DNA of 45,397 bases. It comes from an uncultured Bacillota bacterium (GTDB lineage: Bacteria; Bacillota; Clostridia; Oscillospirales; Oscillospiraceae). The notes under the pieces are model-generated. The model saw only the letters and a list, made by a program, of their open reading frames with translations, had not been told where the DNA came from and did not search any database. Where the stretch lies: positions 1-45,397 of the forward strand of contig CANDKT010000006.1 of assembly GCA_947385365.1 (NCBI GenBank), given 5' to 3'. Of this stretch, positions 34,794 to 43,159 are shown in pieces (position 1 is the stretch's first letter; each line of letters begins with the position of its first letter). The position numbers were made by a program, and so were the translations under genes.

Positions 34794-36050
34794 TCAAACA
34801 TCCCAGTAACAATTCGCGATGGCACAAAGCGGGGCGTTCTCCTCCTCGTAGACCAGTATGTGGACAAAAAAGTCCTCGATCTCCGTATCGTTTTTGATGC
34901 GGCCCAAAATGCGGCAAGCGGCTTCCCGCAGCTCCGGGGGGTTCTCGGCTCCGGTGAACGCGAACGCCAACGTTTTGGCATTCACGCCGGGCTGACGGGA
35001 CGCGTAGTCCAGCAAAACGGCGGCGGTTTTCGTTTCGTCGCAGTCCTCGATGCGGCACAGGGCGCGGATACCCTCTTGCGTCAGCTCGGTCTCCTCGTAT
35101 TGGGACAGGTAAGCGGCTTCCTCCGAAGTCGGAAACCGCCGGGCGGCTTGCCGATACATCTCCGGGCAGCTCCAAGTCCTCCGCGCTGTAAGTTGGAACG
35201 GCATGGGACCGGAACGGCGTTCGCCGTAGCAAGGCGTTTGTCCGCGCAGCTCCGGCATTGGAGAAGACCACGTCCCATCGGGCCAGATAATATGATCCTC
35301 ACCGTTCTGCCAGCCTCTCCCGGCAACGGAGAGCGTCAGGCAAGGGACCTCCCAGCCCTCCAACGCGCAGGCGGCGGCGCGGTGATGACCGTCCAGCAGA
35401 ATCGCCATGCTCCCGCCGCCTGGTACCTGCTCCGCGAACACGGGCGGGAGCGTCTCCCCTGCTTGCAGTTTGGCCCGGTAGTAGTCCACCCGCCCTTGGT
35501 CCAGCTTGTCCGGCGGCTGAGACGGGTAGAGGTAACAGGCGTCGGAGAAGAGGACGCGGAAATTCACATGGTCGTACAGCTCCGCGGTCGCGTTGTACCA
35601 GGTCGTTTCCGGCGGCACGTCCCAGAAAAAGTTCCCTTCTCCATCGGTGGGGAACGCCTTGCCGTAGGACAGCACGAAAAGGCCGTTTTGGAGCAACGCC
35701 GTGACGGGCGCGAGGCGGTCCAGAGCGTCTTCCAAACCCCGGTAGGGGGCGTTCATTTGATCGGCCAGCCTCCGCAAATCGGGGTCGTCGGGGGCGCGTC
35801 CCCAACCCGCGGCCAACATACTGGCGCAGGTCGGGCACCCGCTGTCGTGGTAAAACGCCAACGGGCGTTCTCCCATCAGCAAAGCGGCGGGGGTCTTCTC
35901 GCTGTAGGGAATCTCGGGCGTCCACCACACCCAGCGCAAAACGCCCGCGCCGTGTTCCACCTGAAACAACAGGCAATCAGCTGGAAACAGGCCCTCCGTT
36001 TTCCGATGGCGGGCCAAGACACGGACTACGGTTTTGGGTGGGATATCCAA
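34794..36050 (-). CDS. Hypothetical protein with ParB/sulfiredoxin-like DGHHR motif
   Basis: TTG at 36050 behind AAGGAGG at nine bases is the best start (418 aa); no ATG has a comparable site. The centre holds SMAILLDGHHRAAACALEGW, which resembles the DGHHR/DGNHR loop of ParB/sulfiredoxin-fold proteins (nucleotide-binding in that fold). An N-terminal CPTC motif and a C-terminal helical, HEAT-like stretch (LREAACRILGRIKNDTEIED) flank it. It follows phoH on the same strand with a 37-base gap, so it may be co-transcribed with the yqfC-yqfD-phoH block. I do not know its function. Confidence 0.78.
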   Translation of the reverse strand: MDIPPKTVVRVLARHRKTEGLFPADCLLFQVEHGAGVLRWVWWTPEIPYSEKTPAALLMGERPLAFYHDSGCPTCASMLAAGWGRAPDDPDLRRLADQMNAPYRGLEDALDRLAPVTALLQNGLFVLSYGKAFPTDGEGNFFWDVPPETTWYNATAELYDHVNFRVLFSDACYLYPSQPPDKLDQGRVDYYRAKLQAGETLPPVFAEQVPGGGSMAILLDGHHRAAACALEGWEVPCLTLSVAGRGWQNGEDHIIWPDGTWSSPMPELRGQTPCYGERRSGPMPFQLTARRTWSCPEMYRQAARRFPTSEEAAYLSQYEETELTQEGIRALCRIEDCDETKTAAVLLDYASRQPGVNAKTLAFAFTGAENPPELREAACRILGRIKNDTEIEDFFVHILVYEEENAPLCAIANCYWDV

Positions 36051-36087
36051 AGGTACACGCCTCCTTAAGGGGCAGGTTGCGTCCAAG

Positions 36088-37074
36088 TCACGGCTTTTTG
36101 TGTTCCTTTTTGGGATTCCGCCGCTCCTCGTCCAACTCATAGGCCCGGATGATCCGCTGGACCAGCGCGTGACGGACGACATCGGATTCCGTCAGGCGGA
36201 GTATAGCGATATCGTCCACGCCTTTCAGGACCCGCATCGCCTCCCGCAAGCCGGAGACCTTATCGGCGGGCAGGTCGATCTGAGTGATATCCCCGGTGAT
36301 GACGATCTTGGAGCCGAACCCCAGCCGGGTGAGGAACATTTTCATCTGTTCGCGGGACGTATTCTGGGCCTCGTCCAGGATGATGAACGAGTCGTCCAAG
36401 GTACGGCCCCGCATATAGGCCAGCGGAGCGACTTCGATGTTGCCCCGCTCCAGGTATTTCTGGTAGGTCTCCGGGCCGAGCATCTCGAAGAGCGCGTCGT
36501 ACAGGGGGCGCAGGTAGGGGTCGACTTTGGATTGCAGGTCGCCGGGCAGGAACCCGAGCCGTTCTCCGGCCTCCACCGCCGGGCGGGTGAGGATGATCCG
36601 GTTGACCTCCTTGGCCCGGAACGCGGCGACGGCTGCGGCGACGGCCAGGTAAGTCTTGCCCGTACCGGCGGGGCCGATGCCCAATGTGACGACGTTCTTC
36701 TGGATCGCTTCCACGTACTTCTTCTGCCCGATGGTCTTGGCTTTGATGGGCTTGCCCTTGGCGGTGACGCACAGAACATCCCCAGCCAGCTGATGGATTT
36801 GGTTTTCCTTGCCCTCCCGGACCAGCTGGATGATGTAGCGCACGTTCTGTTCGTTGATGGTCTCGCCTTTGGCGGCCAGCTGCATCAAGCTCTCGATGGC
36901 GCGCACGGCGAACAGGACGCCTTCCGGGTCTTCCCCGGCCACTTTCAGCTGGGAGTCCCGGCTCACGGCGGTGACGCCCAGTTCGTGTTCGATCATACGG
37001 ATGTTCTCATCGAAGGAGCCAAACACGTTGATGGTCTCCTCCAGACGCTCCAAATTGATGGTCTGTTCTGTCAT
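36088..37074 (-). CDS. phoH: PhoH-family ATPase
   Basis: The 328-aa protein has an N-terminal KH-like segment followed by the PhoH ATPase domain: Walker A GIGPAGTGKTYLA (134-141), ILTRPAVEAGERLGFLPGDL, the DEAQNTSREQMKMFLTRLGF Walker B region and ITGDITQIDLP. PhoH proteins are linked to RNA metabolism. It follows yqfD with a 30-base gap; yqfC-yqfD-phoH is a conserved order in spore-forming Firmicutes, normally followed by the 7TM-HD protein and ybeY. Here those are replaced by the DGHHR-motif gene. Confidence 0.93.
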   Translation of the reverse strand: MTEQTINLERLEETINVFGSFDENIRMIEHELGVTAVSRDSQLKVAGEDPEGVLFAVRAIESLMQLAAKGETINEQNVRYIIQLVREGKENQIHQLAGDVLCVTAKGKPIKAKTIGQKKYVEAIQKNVVTLGIGPAGTGKTYLAVAAAVAAFRAKEVNRIILTRPAVEAGERLGFLPGDLQSKVDPYLRPLYDALFEMLGPETYQKYLERGNIEVAPLAYMRGRTLDDSFIILDEAQNTSREQMKMFLTRLGFGSKIVITGDITQIDLPADKVSGLREAMRVLKGVDDIAILRLTESDVVRHALVQRIIRAYELDEERRNPKKEHKKP

Positions 37075-37104
37075 TGGTGTGTGATCTCTCCTGTTTTTGG
37101 ATTT

Positions 37105-38304
37105 TCAAGCCGCAGGCTGTTCCTGCCCGATCTCCTCCCGGCACTCCCCTTGGAGCGTGACCAGGAGCCGTTCGTTTTCCACCCGCGCGCGGAACTGGAC
37201 GGATTCCGCCTGTCCGTCCTCCCCCAGCAGCTGCTCCAAACGGGCGGAGAGCTGTTCTTCCAGTAAGCTCTGGGCGGCGGACAGGTCCACGTCCGTCAGG
37301 CGGGTCTCGTAAGCCCGGCAGGTCTCCCGGCGCAGGGCGATGGGCAGCGCGCTGCCGTCCGGCAGGAACGGTTGCCGCACTGAGGTTATTTTATCATACA
37401 ATGGCCAGGAAATGCTACTGTTTCCGAAAATTTCGATGCGCCGTCCCAGCAGCTCCAAAGTCCAGGTCGTTTTCTGCTCGCCGGTGTAGTCTTTCACCGC
37501 GGCCCGGACCGGGATGGACGCGGTGAGAGTACGCCAAGTCCGCGCCCACACGCGGCCTCGGGCGTGGGTCTGGTAGTACTCCACAGGCACGTCGCTGTAT
37601 TGGGGCGGTTCGATGGACACCAAGCCGGAGATCAGCGTCTCCCCAGCCAGTACCGTGTCGCCCGCTTGCACGACGGCCTGCCCTTGTTCCGCCTCGACGC
37701 GGGTGATGATGCCGTCGGCTTCCGCCACGATGTCGTAATAGCCGGATTCGTCCACCGGCTCAGGCGTCGGGATGGTCTCCCGGACGATGACCTCCAAACG
37801 GGTGCCGTGGAGATTGATGCCCACCCAAGCCAGGTCCTCCAACCCCAGCATGACCTCCTGTGCCAGCTGCTGACGGTCCAGAGCGGGGCCGAACACGCCC
37901 GGTTTGACGCCCAGCTGACGCAGCTGGCTGAGGATGACGGCAGCCGGGACCCGTTGATTGCCCGTGACTTGGATGGTCAGCACGAAGTGGGACAGCACCG
38001 CCACCGCGCACAGCGAAAACGCCAGACCGATCAGAAACAGGTAGCGGCTCCGGAAGCGCAGCAGAAAATCCGGCAGGCCGCGCCGGCCTTCCACTTCCAC
38101 TTGACACCCGGCTTTCTCCGCCAGACGCCGCAGTTCCGCCAGATCCTTCCGCCGGACCGTCAGCCGGAGGACGTGCGCTTCCGGCCACTCCACACCCCAG
38201 AACTCCACGCCCTGTTGCGCGCACAGGTTCATCAGCCGCTCCGGGAACGGACCGCTCACCAGGAGCCGCGCCATCCCGCGCAGGTAATTCATCAGCCGCC
38301 GCAT
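37105..38304 (-). CDS. yqfD: Sporulation protein YqfD
   Basis: The 399-aa protein shows the YqfD layout: an N-terminal stretch with KDLAELRRLAEKAGCQVEVE and GLPDFLLRFRSRYLFLIG, one membrane segment (YLFLIGLAFSLCAVAVLSHF), and a large extracytoplasmic part with ITVTGN-type VTGNQRVPAAVI, WVGINLHGTRLEVIVRETIP and ADGIITRVEAEQGQAVVQAG, a lipoyl-like beta hairpin motif. In Bacillus it is made in the mother cell under sigma-E. The start at 38304 lies 15 bases after the yqfC stop, so the two are in one operon. Confidence 0.93.
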   Translation of the reverse strand: MRRLMNYLRGMARLLVSGPFPERLMNLCAQQGVEFWGVEWPEAHVLRLTVRRKDLAELRRLAEKAGCQVEVEGRRGLPDFLLRFRSRYLFLIGLAFSLCAVAVLSHFVLTIQVTGNQRVPAAVILSQLRQLGVKPGVFGPALDRQQLAQEVMLGLEDLAWVGINLHGTRLEVIVRETIPTPEPVDESGYYDIVAEADGIITRVEAEQGQAVVQAGDTVLAGETLISGLVSIEPPQYSDVPVEYYQTHARGRVWARTWRTLTASIPVRAAVKDYTGEQKTTWTLELLGRRIEIFGNSSISWPLYDKITSVRQPFLPDGSALPIALRRETCRAYETRLTDVDLSAAQSLLEEQLSARLEQLLGEDGQAESVQFRARVENERLLVTLQGECREEIGQEQPAA

Positions 38305-38319
38305 GGATTCGGCCTCCTT

Positions 38320-38604
38320 TCAGGTCAACTGGATCTGGCGGATCTTCCCGGTAATCAGAAGCTCCGCGCCCGTCATGGCCCGCAATTCTAAACCGCTCCC
38401 GGCGATCTGGAACAGAAACCCGCCGCCGCTGACGTGGATCTCCTCCTCGCCGTAGGCGAGTATGCCCTTATGGTTCTCGATGCGCAGCTCCCCGTCCCCG
38501 ATCAGCTCCAGGCGGGGCAGGCCCGCCAGAGAATCCGCCGGTAGATCCAGGAGCTTCGCGGTGCGTTCCAGCAGACTGGGGCGGCGTGGTTTTGGCACTC
38601 CCAT
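38320..38604 (-). CDS. yqfC: Sporulation protein YqfC
   Basis: The 94-aa protein (LLERTAKLLDLPADSLAGLP, then NHKGILAYGEEEIHVSGGGF and LRAMTGAELLITGKIRQIQL) matches YqfC/YabP-type spore proteins. The ATG follows GGGGAGAGGTGA, an extended ribosome site. The order yqfC-yqfD-phoH supports the call. Confidence 0.92.
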   Translation of the reverse strand: MGVPKPRRPSLLERTAKLLDLPADSLAGLPRLELIGDGELRIENHKGILAYGEEEIHVSGGGFLFQIAGSGLELRAMTGAELLITGKIRQIQLT

Positions 38605-38681
38605 AAAAAAATCACCTCTCCCCTATTCCTATGTCAGGGAGAGGCGAAACTTTCGGTTTTTTTGGAACCCGTCCGGGGAAC

Positions 38682-38894
38682 TCAAAGCTGGAAATCCTCG
38701 TCCCGCAGCCCGGAATCGGCCAGTTGAGCGGGGCGGGGCGGGACCCGCTTGAGCGGGTCGTAACGGAAGCCCCGGCAATGAGAGGCCGCCGCCATCACGC
38801 CTTTTTTGGGGCAAAGCACCTCATTCTCGCTCAAGGCCCTGCCGTGGATGCAGTAGACGCAGCGGGGTTCTATATTTTTTTGAAACAGACTCAT
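38682..38894 (-). CDS. Small conserved cysteine-containing protein
   Basis: The 70-aa protein MSLFQKNIEPRCVYCIHGRA with later ENEVLCPKKGV, HCRGFRYDPLKRVPP and LRDEDFQL resembles a small protein found widely in clostridial genomes; I know of no assigned function. Four cysteines (Cys12, Cys15, one in VLCPKKG and one in SHCRGF) could bind a metal. AGGAGAGG precedes the ATG. It lies between ylbJ and yqfC on the same strand. Confidence 0.8.
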   Translation of the reverse strand: MSLFQKNIEPRCVYCIHGRALSENEVLCPKKGVMAAASHCRGFRYDPLKRVPPRPAQLADSGLRDEDFQL

Positions 38895-39000
38895 AGCGTT
38901 CCTCTCCTGGTCGAAGCGATTTTGATTCTGCGGAAAACGGGTGGATTTGGTATTATTATACCGCCCTGACAGCCAACCTGCAAGCCCTGTTTTTGAAAAA

Positions 39001-40179
39001 CTAATCGGGACGCGCGATTGTGCGCCGACCGCTCTTCCGGACCACGCACGCGGCCAGCGTCAGGAACGCCAGCCATACCGCCCAAGCCGCTGTGGCGGAG
39101 ATGGTCAGGGCCCGGTGAAATTCCAGCTGCGCGATGGTCTCCGTCTGCTGGGCCAGGTAGGCGGACACGGGGACATCCAGCGGGAACCATCGGAGCAAAG
39201 CGCGGATCAGCAGGGCGGACAGTCCGCCGTGGAGGAGTTTCCCGGTCAGGTAGGTGCCCATAGACAACCCGCTGTCCCCCAGAAAGGCCAGGACCTGACA
39301 GTGGACGGAGACCCCCGCCCAGCCTAACATAAAGGCCGCCATAGACAGACGTCCCGGCAACGCCCCGCCGGAGAGGGAGGATACGCCAGAGGACATCTCC
39401 AGCAGACCGGCCAGCAATCGTTCCGCCCAGAACCGCGTCAGCCCCAGCGGTCCCAGCAGCGCGGACAGACAGGCCGCAGCGGCGGACATCGTCCCGGAGA
39501 GGCTCAGCAGGCGTATCGCGACGGTGAAGAAGAGGATGAAGGCGCAGATGTTCAGCATGGACTGGAGCGACCCGGTGACGGCGTGGGTGAAGGCAGAGGA
39601 AAACCGTACCGTTTGAAAGGGCGCGTCCGCGCCGTTCCGCCGCGGTTTTTCCTGCGGCTTGTAGAAGCGGAACAGCACCCCGACCAGCAGCGAGGCGGTC
39701 AAATGTCCCAGATACAGCAGCAGTCCCGCCTGACCGCTGCCGAAGATCCCCGTCCCGACCACGCCTAAAATGAAAGCCGGGCCGCAGTTGTTGCAGAAGG
39801 CTAACAACCGTTCCGCTTCGGTCCTGGAACACTGCCCGTTCTGGTACAGGCGGATCGCGGTGCGGGCTCCCACCGGGTAGCCGCCCACGATCCCGAGCGC
39901 CAACGCGGCGGCGCAGGTGCCGTTGACCCGAAACAGCGGCGCCATCACGGGTTGAAGCAGTCTTCCCAAGTAGCGTGACATCCCCAGTTCTACCACCAGC
40001 GAGGACAGCACGAAAAAGGGGAACAGTGAGGGGATGATGACGTTCCCGCATAGTTTCAAACCATCCCGCGCAGCTTCCATCGCCTGCGACGGCCATAAGA
40101 CCAACGCCAGCGCGGCTAAAAACAGCCCAATGCCTGGCAACACTTCCCGATACTTCCGCTTTTTCATCAGCCTTCCCAT
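39001..40179 (-). CDS. ylbJ: Sporulation integral membrane protein YlbJ
   Basis: The 392-aa protein is strongly hydrophobic with about eight membrane segments. It carries the YlbJ/nucleoside-recognition features: the opening GLFLAALALVLWPSQAMEAA, LCGNVIIPSLFPFFVLSSLV, ALGIVGGYPVGARTAIRLY, LLAFCNNCGPAFILGVVGTG and LEMSSGVSSLS. In Bacillus YlbJ is needed for normal spores. The start is 40179 behind GGGAGGGGG. The plus-strand open frames over it are shadows. Confidence 0.93.
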   Translation of the reverse strand: MGRLMKKRKYREVLPGIGLFLAALALVLWPSQAMEAARDGLKLCGNVIIPSLFPFFVLSSLVVELGMSRYLGRLLQPVMAPLFRVNGTCAAALALGIVGGYPVGARTAIRLYQNGQCSRTEAERLLAFCNNCGPAFILGVVGTGIFGSGQAGLLLYLGHLTASLLVGVLFRFYKPQEKPRRNGADAPFQTVRFSSAFTHAVTGSLQSMLNICAFILFFTVAIRLLSLSGTMSAAAACLSALLGPLGLTRFWAERLLAGLLEMSSGVSSLSGGALPGRLSMAAFMLGWAGVSVHCQVLAFLGDSGLSMGTYLTGKLLHGGLSALLIRALLRWFPLDVPVSAYLAQQTETIAQLEFHRALTISATAAWAVWLAFLTLAACVVRKSGRRTIARPD

Positions 40180-40316
40180 TCGATTGCCCCCTCCCGATCA
40201 GCTGAAACCTTCCCGTTCTGCAACTATATGCTCCGTTTCGCCGGAATCTGCCTGTCCCTGCAAAAATCTCCCGCCGAAACGCCGTCAGCCCGGCGTGCCT
40301 ATCTCCTAAAATCGGT

Positions 40317-40339
40317 GTTCTCCCCCTTCGGGGGAGAAC
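40317..40339. other. Hairpin upstream of the DUF2804 gene
   Basis: GTTCTCCCCC and GGGGGAGAAC form a 10-bp stem with a TTC loop, followed by AAAAAC. It shares TTCTCCCCCTTCGGG with the hairpin at 28761-28779. It could end transcripts entering from the left or be a dispersed element. Confidence 0.5.
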
Positions 40340-40376
40340 AAAAACCCGCTTTCTTTTAAACCCGGCGTTCTTTGGA

Positions 40377-40405
40377 TTGCGCCGGGAACGAAAAGGGGAT
40401 ATAAT
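40377..40405 (+). promoter_or_regulatory. Promoter of the DUF2804/YgjP operon
   Basis: TTGCGC (40377-40382), 17 bases, TATAAT (40400-40405), with ATG 40452 following. Confidence 0.75.
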
Positions 40406-40451
40406 AAAGAAAAGAACACGGGCACGCCCGTCAGATAAGGAGGAACCGCTC

Positions 40452-41501
40452 ATGTGGCAACACGAGATCACGCAAACGATCCCTCTGTTGGACTCCGCAG
40501 GCAATCTGACCCAGACGGGGTACGCGAAAAAACCGTTCCCCATCTACGACCGGTCGGCGGTCCGGAGCTTCCCGCTTCGGCTGAAGGAATGGGACTACTA
40601 CCTCGTCACGAACGGACGCTTTGCGCTCGCGCTGACGGTGGCGGACAACAGCTATATGGGTCTGGACTCCATCTCGTTCCTGTGCTTCGAGGGGGAGCCG
40701 TGGCAGGTCACGAAAAGCCCCGTCCGTCTGCTGCCGCGAGGCTCCACCGGACTGCCTTCTTCGTCGGCGTCCGGCGTGACGGCCAGCGCGGGGAAAGGTT
40801 ACGGTCTGACCTTCCTCCACACGCAGAACAAGGAGTCCGGCGCGGTCCGGCAGCTTCTGGTCCAGGTGGACGACTTCCAGGACGGCCAGCCGCTGAGCGG
40901 AAGCGTCACTCTCTCCGAGGAACCGGAAGAGTCTATGGTCATCTGCACCCCCTTCGACAAACCGGGACACTTCTACTACAACCAGAAGATCAACTGTATG
41001 CGCGCCTCCGGCACGGTGAAGCTGGGCGATCAGAGCTACGTATTCTCGCCGGAAGATTCCTTCGGCGTACTGGATTGGGGCCGGGGCGTCTGGACTTACC
41101 GGAGTACTTGGTATTGGGGGTCCGCCTCCGGTTTGATTGGCGGCGTCCCCTTCGGGTTCAACTTAGGCTACGGCTTCGGGAACGCCTCCGCAGCGACGGA
41201 AAACATGCTGTTTTACAACGGGAAGGCGCATAAGCTCTCCCACATCAAGTTCCACATCCCCGGCAAGCCGGGACGGGAAGATTGGCTGTCTCCCTGGCGC
41301 GTGACCAGCGACGACGGAAGGTTGGAATTGGACTTCCAGCCCGTGCTGGACCGGGCGTCCTGCACGGACCTGAAACTGCTCAAATCCGATCAGCATCAGG
41401 TCTTCGGCCGCTTCACCGGCACGGCGACGCTGGACGACGGCACCGCGCTCCCGATCCGGGATCTCTTCGGCTTCGCGGAGAAGGTCTCCAGCAAATGGTA
41501 G
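40452..41501 (+). CDS. DUF2804 family protein
   Basis: The 349-aa protein matches the DUF2804 family: KKPFPIYDRSAVRSFPLRLK near the start, EWDYYLV, YNQKINCMRASG, FGVLDWGRGVWTYRSTWYWG and FGFNLGYGFGNASAATENML. It is beta-rich and probably soluble, with no signal peptide; I know of no established function. TAAGGAGGA precedes ATG 40452. It ends in TAG, and its last codons overlap the next start. Confidence 0.88.
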   Translation: MWQHEITQTIPLLDSAGNLTQTGYAKKPFPIYDRSAVRSFPLRLKEWDYYLVTNGRFALALTVADNSYMGLDSISFLCFEGEPWQVTKSPVRLLPRGSTGLPSSSASGVTASAGKGYGLTFLHTQNKESGAVRQLLVQVDDFQDGQPLSGSVTLSEEPEESMVICTPFDKPGHFYYNQKINCMRASGTVKLGDQSYVFSPEDSFGVLDWGRGVWTYRSTWYWGSASGLIGGVPFGFNLGYGFGNASAATENMLFYNGKAHKLSHIKFHIPGKPGREDWLSPWRVTSDDGRLELDFQPVLDRASCTDLKLLKSDQHQVFGRFTGTATLDDGTALPIRDLFGFAEKVSSKW

Positions 41502-42043
41502 GCCAACTTCGTCAAGTGGACACGGACCGCGGCCCGGTGACTTACACGCTGGAACGTAAGCCGGTCAAGAACTTGAACCTCCGGGTGACGGCCAGCGGAG
41601 AGGTGCGGCTGTCGATCCCAAAACACTGCTCCGTCCGTCAAGCGGACCGGCTGATTCAGGAGCGGTGCGCGTGGATCTCCGCCGCACAGGAAAAATTACG
41701 CGCCGCCGTCCCGCTGCCGCCGCCGCCGGACCCGGCGGTCTGCCGGGCGTTGCTGGAAGAGGCGGTCGCGCGGGTCTACCCGTCCGTCCAACCCTTAGGC
41801 GTGGCCATGCCCGTCCTGAAAGTACGCGCTATGCGCAGTCAATGGGGCAACTGCCACTGGCGGCAAGGGTATATCACCTTGAATACCGCCCTGGCGCGCT
41901 GTCCGGAGCCGCTGCGGGACTATGTAGCCCTTCACGAACTGGTCCACTTTCTCCACCACGACCACGGCCCCGGTTTTCAAGCCCAGATGACCGCGCTCAT
42001 GCCGGACTGGCAGACCCGCCGCCGTCAGCTGCGCGGGTCCTGA
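41495..42043 (+). CDS. YgjP/SprT-like zinc metalloprotease (DUF45)
   Basis: The 182-aa protein has TYTLERKPVKNLNLRVTASG and SIPKHCSVRQADRLI at the start and the zinc site HELVHFLHHDHGPGF, with His147, Glu148, His151 and third ligand His157, as in YgjP-type metallopeptidases. RSQWGNCHWRQGYITLN is the family's second signature. ATG 41495 overlaps the DUF2804 stop by seven bases, so it is translationally coupled. The longer frame starting at 41282 is a shadow. The substrate is unknown. Confidence 0.9.
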   Translation: MVGQLRQVDTDRGPVTYTLERKPVKNLNLRVTASGEVRLSIPKHCSVRQADRLIQERCAWISAAQEKLRAAVPLPPPPDPAVCRALLEEAVARVYPSVQPLGVAMPVLKVRAMRSQWGNCHWRQGYITLNTALARCPEPLRDYVALHELVHFLHHDHGPGFQAQMTALMPDWQTRRRQLRGS

Positions 42044-42084
42044 ACCGAGACGTTCCTTTCTTACACGCGGCTGGCGCAAAAAAA

Positions 42085-42134
42085 CGCCGCGGCGGCTCCT
42101 TTCCCGGAGAGCCGCGGCGGCGGTCGTTTTTATG
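42085..42134 (+). terminator. Intrinsic terminator after the metalloprotease gene
   Basis: A GC-rich stem of 14 bp with one G-G mismatch (CGCCGCGGCGGCTC against GAGCCGCGGCGGCG) is followed by GTCGTTTTTA. It may also end the minus-strand small-gene transcript, since AAAAAAA precedes it. Confidence 0.8.
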
Positions 42135-42162
42135 TCAACCGATGACGGGACCTACAGGTCTC

Positions 42163-42291
42163 TCACCGGTCACTGCATATCTCCTCTTCCCGGCTATGTT
42201 CATTCTCCCGGTTGAAGATCAAGTCGTCCACATCCACATCCGCCCGCACGCGCGTCCAGATGCTGTTGGTCTCTTTTTTGAACATTGTCAT
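42163..42291 (-). CDS. Small charged protein, 42 aa
   Basis: ATG at 42291 has AAAGGAG nine bases upstream. The 42 residues read MTMFKKETNSIWTRVRADVD, continue VDDLIFNRENEHSREEE and end ICSDR. It is acidic and hydrophilic, has no membrane segment, and is not a family I know. It lies in the transcript started by the strong promoter at 42558-42586. The strong ribosome site and promoter argue for a real gene despite its size. Confidence 0.6.
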   Translation of the reverse strand: MTMFKKETNSIWTRVRADVDVDDLIFNRENEHSREEEICSDR

Positions 42292-42419
42292 GTGATGTCG
42301 CTCCTTTCGGCATAAAATGTGAGTCTACGGGGAAAAATGGGTATAAAAATACCACCGTCCGCGCTGCAAACGATGGAGGGGAGGATTGTGTTCCGAACGC
42401 ATGGGCCGCATTGCGGCCT

Positions 42420-42494
42420 CTATTCACGCACAGTCTGCTCCAATCGCCTGCAGGCCAAAGCTCCGCCCTGAGTCATGTAACGCAGTACCCGCAT
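42420..42494 (-). CDS. Very small ORF, 24 aa, possible leader peptide
   Basis: ATG at 42494 is preceded by GAGGTGG at six bases. The peptide is MRVLRYMTQGGALACRRLEQ followed by TVRE and a TAG stop. It is the first ORF after the promoter at 42558-42586. A perfect palindrome (GGCCGCAATGCGGCC, 42404-42418) follows its stop, as in leader-peptide arrangements. It is basic with one cysteine. Coding is likely but unproven. Confidence 0.5.
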   Translation of the reverse strand: MRVLRYMTQGGALACRRLEQTVRE

Positions 42495-42557
42495 CCTGTG
42501 CCACCTCTTTCCTCAAGCAGTTTCAATACAGAAAAGTTTTTCCCTTCTGACAGGATT

Positions 42558-42586
42558 ATTGTAACCCATTTTCGCCGGGATGTCAA
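42558..42586 (-). promoter_or_regulatory. Near-consensus sigma-A promoter of the small ORFs
   Basis: Minus-strand TTGACA (42581-42586), 17 bases, TACAAT (42558-42563). The two small ORFs at 42420-42494 and 42163-42291 follow on the same strand. Confidence 0.85.
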
Positions 42587-42667
42587 GTGTGATTTTACAG
42601 GATTTCCGGCAAAAAGAGCGAAATGGTGTAACCTGTTGACGCAGGATTTGTTTCCGCCCCGAACGGG

Positions 42668-42693
42668 CCGCGGACAGCGTATGCTGTCCGCGG
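42668..42693 (-). terminator. Hairpin after the coat-like genes
   Basis: CCGCGGACAGC and GCTGTCCGCGG form an 11-bp perfect stem with a GTAT loop, 15 bases past the stop at 42708. No T tract follows, so it may act as a weak or factor-aided terminator. Confidence 0.55.
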
Positions 42694-42707
42694 TCTGCGG
42701 GCGTCGT

Positions 42708-42962
42708 TCAGCTGGGCTGCTGGTTGGAGAACTTGGTATAGGTCTGGCTGATCTGGCTTTGAGGGGCCTGTTCCACCTGATACCAGCCTTTGGCCTGGGC
42801 CAGCTTGAACAGATCGGTCTGCGTCACGTGGCTCTGGCGGAAGATCCGCAGGTAGTCGTCCCGCAAAGGCACGCTGACGCACTCCGACGCGAAGATGTCG
42901 TAGTTGGCGGACATTTTTTTCTCGCTGCAAATGAAGTCGGTCATCCGTTCCTGATCGTTCAT
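42708..42962 (-). CDS. Spore coat-like protein (CotF-type), larger
   Basis: The 84-aa protein (MNDQERMTDFICSEKKMSAN, then YDIFASECVSVPLRDDYLRI and DLFKLAQAKGWYQVEQAPQS) has the look of clostridial spore-coat proteins related to CotF. ATG 42962 follows GAGGAGG. It is 11 bases after the previous small gene, and both are helical, as expected for a two-protein unit with a ferritin-like fold. Sporulation control is inferred from the family. Confidence 0.82.
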   Translation of the reverse strand: MNDQERMTDFICSEKKMSANYDIFASECVSVPLRDDYLRIFRQSHVTQTDLFKLAQAKGWYQVEQAPQSQISQTYTKFSNQQPS

Positions 42963-42973
42963 GCTGTCCCTCC

Positions 42974-43159
42974 TCAGTTCAGGTGGCCCAGAAGGGTCCT
43001 GTAGTTTTGCATGTGCTGATCGGCGCAGGCTTGGAATTTGCTTTTCAGCTCCTGGTCCTGGCTCTGCTGGACGGCGGCCTGGTACTTGCAGCACAGGACC
43101 CGCTCAAAGTTCAGCTGGTCCGTCAGACCGGCCAGTTCCTTGGTCGTCAGATTGGGCAT
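42974..43159 (-). CDS. Spore coat-like protein (CotF-type), smaller
   Basis: The 61-aa protein MPNLTTKELAGLTDQLNFER, then VLCCKYQAAVQQSQDQEL and QNYRTLLGHLN, matches the short helical coat proteins that precede CotF-like genes in clostridia. The ATG at 43159 has AGGAGG upstream. Its start overlaps the 3' end of the preceding gene by 56 bases in another frame. Confidence 0.82.
   Translation of the reverse strand: MPNLTTKELAGLTDQLNFERVLCCKYQAAVQQSQDQELKSKFQACADQHMQNYRTLLGHLN

Noticed and set aside
32453..34897. 814-aa plus-strand open frame
   Set aside because: Antisense to the SLH amidotransferase gene, whose motifs and signal peptide are clear.
38891..40543. 550-aa minus-strand open frame over ylbJ
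   Set aside because: Out of frame with ylbJ and compositionally Arg-rich; ylbJ has the membrane segments and family motifs.
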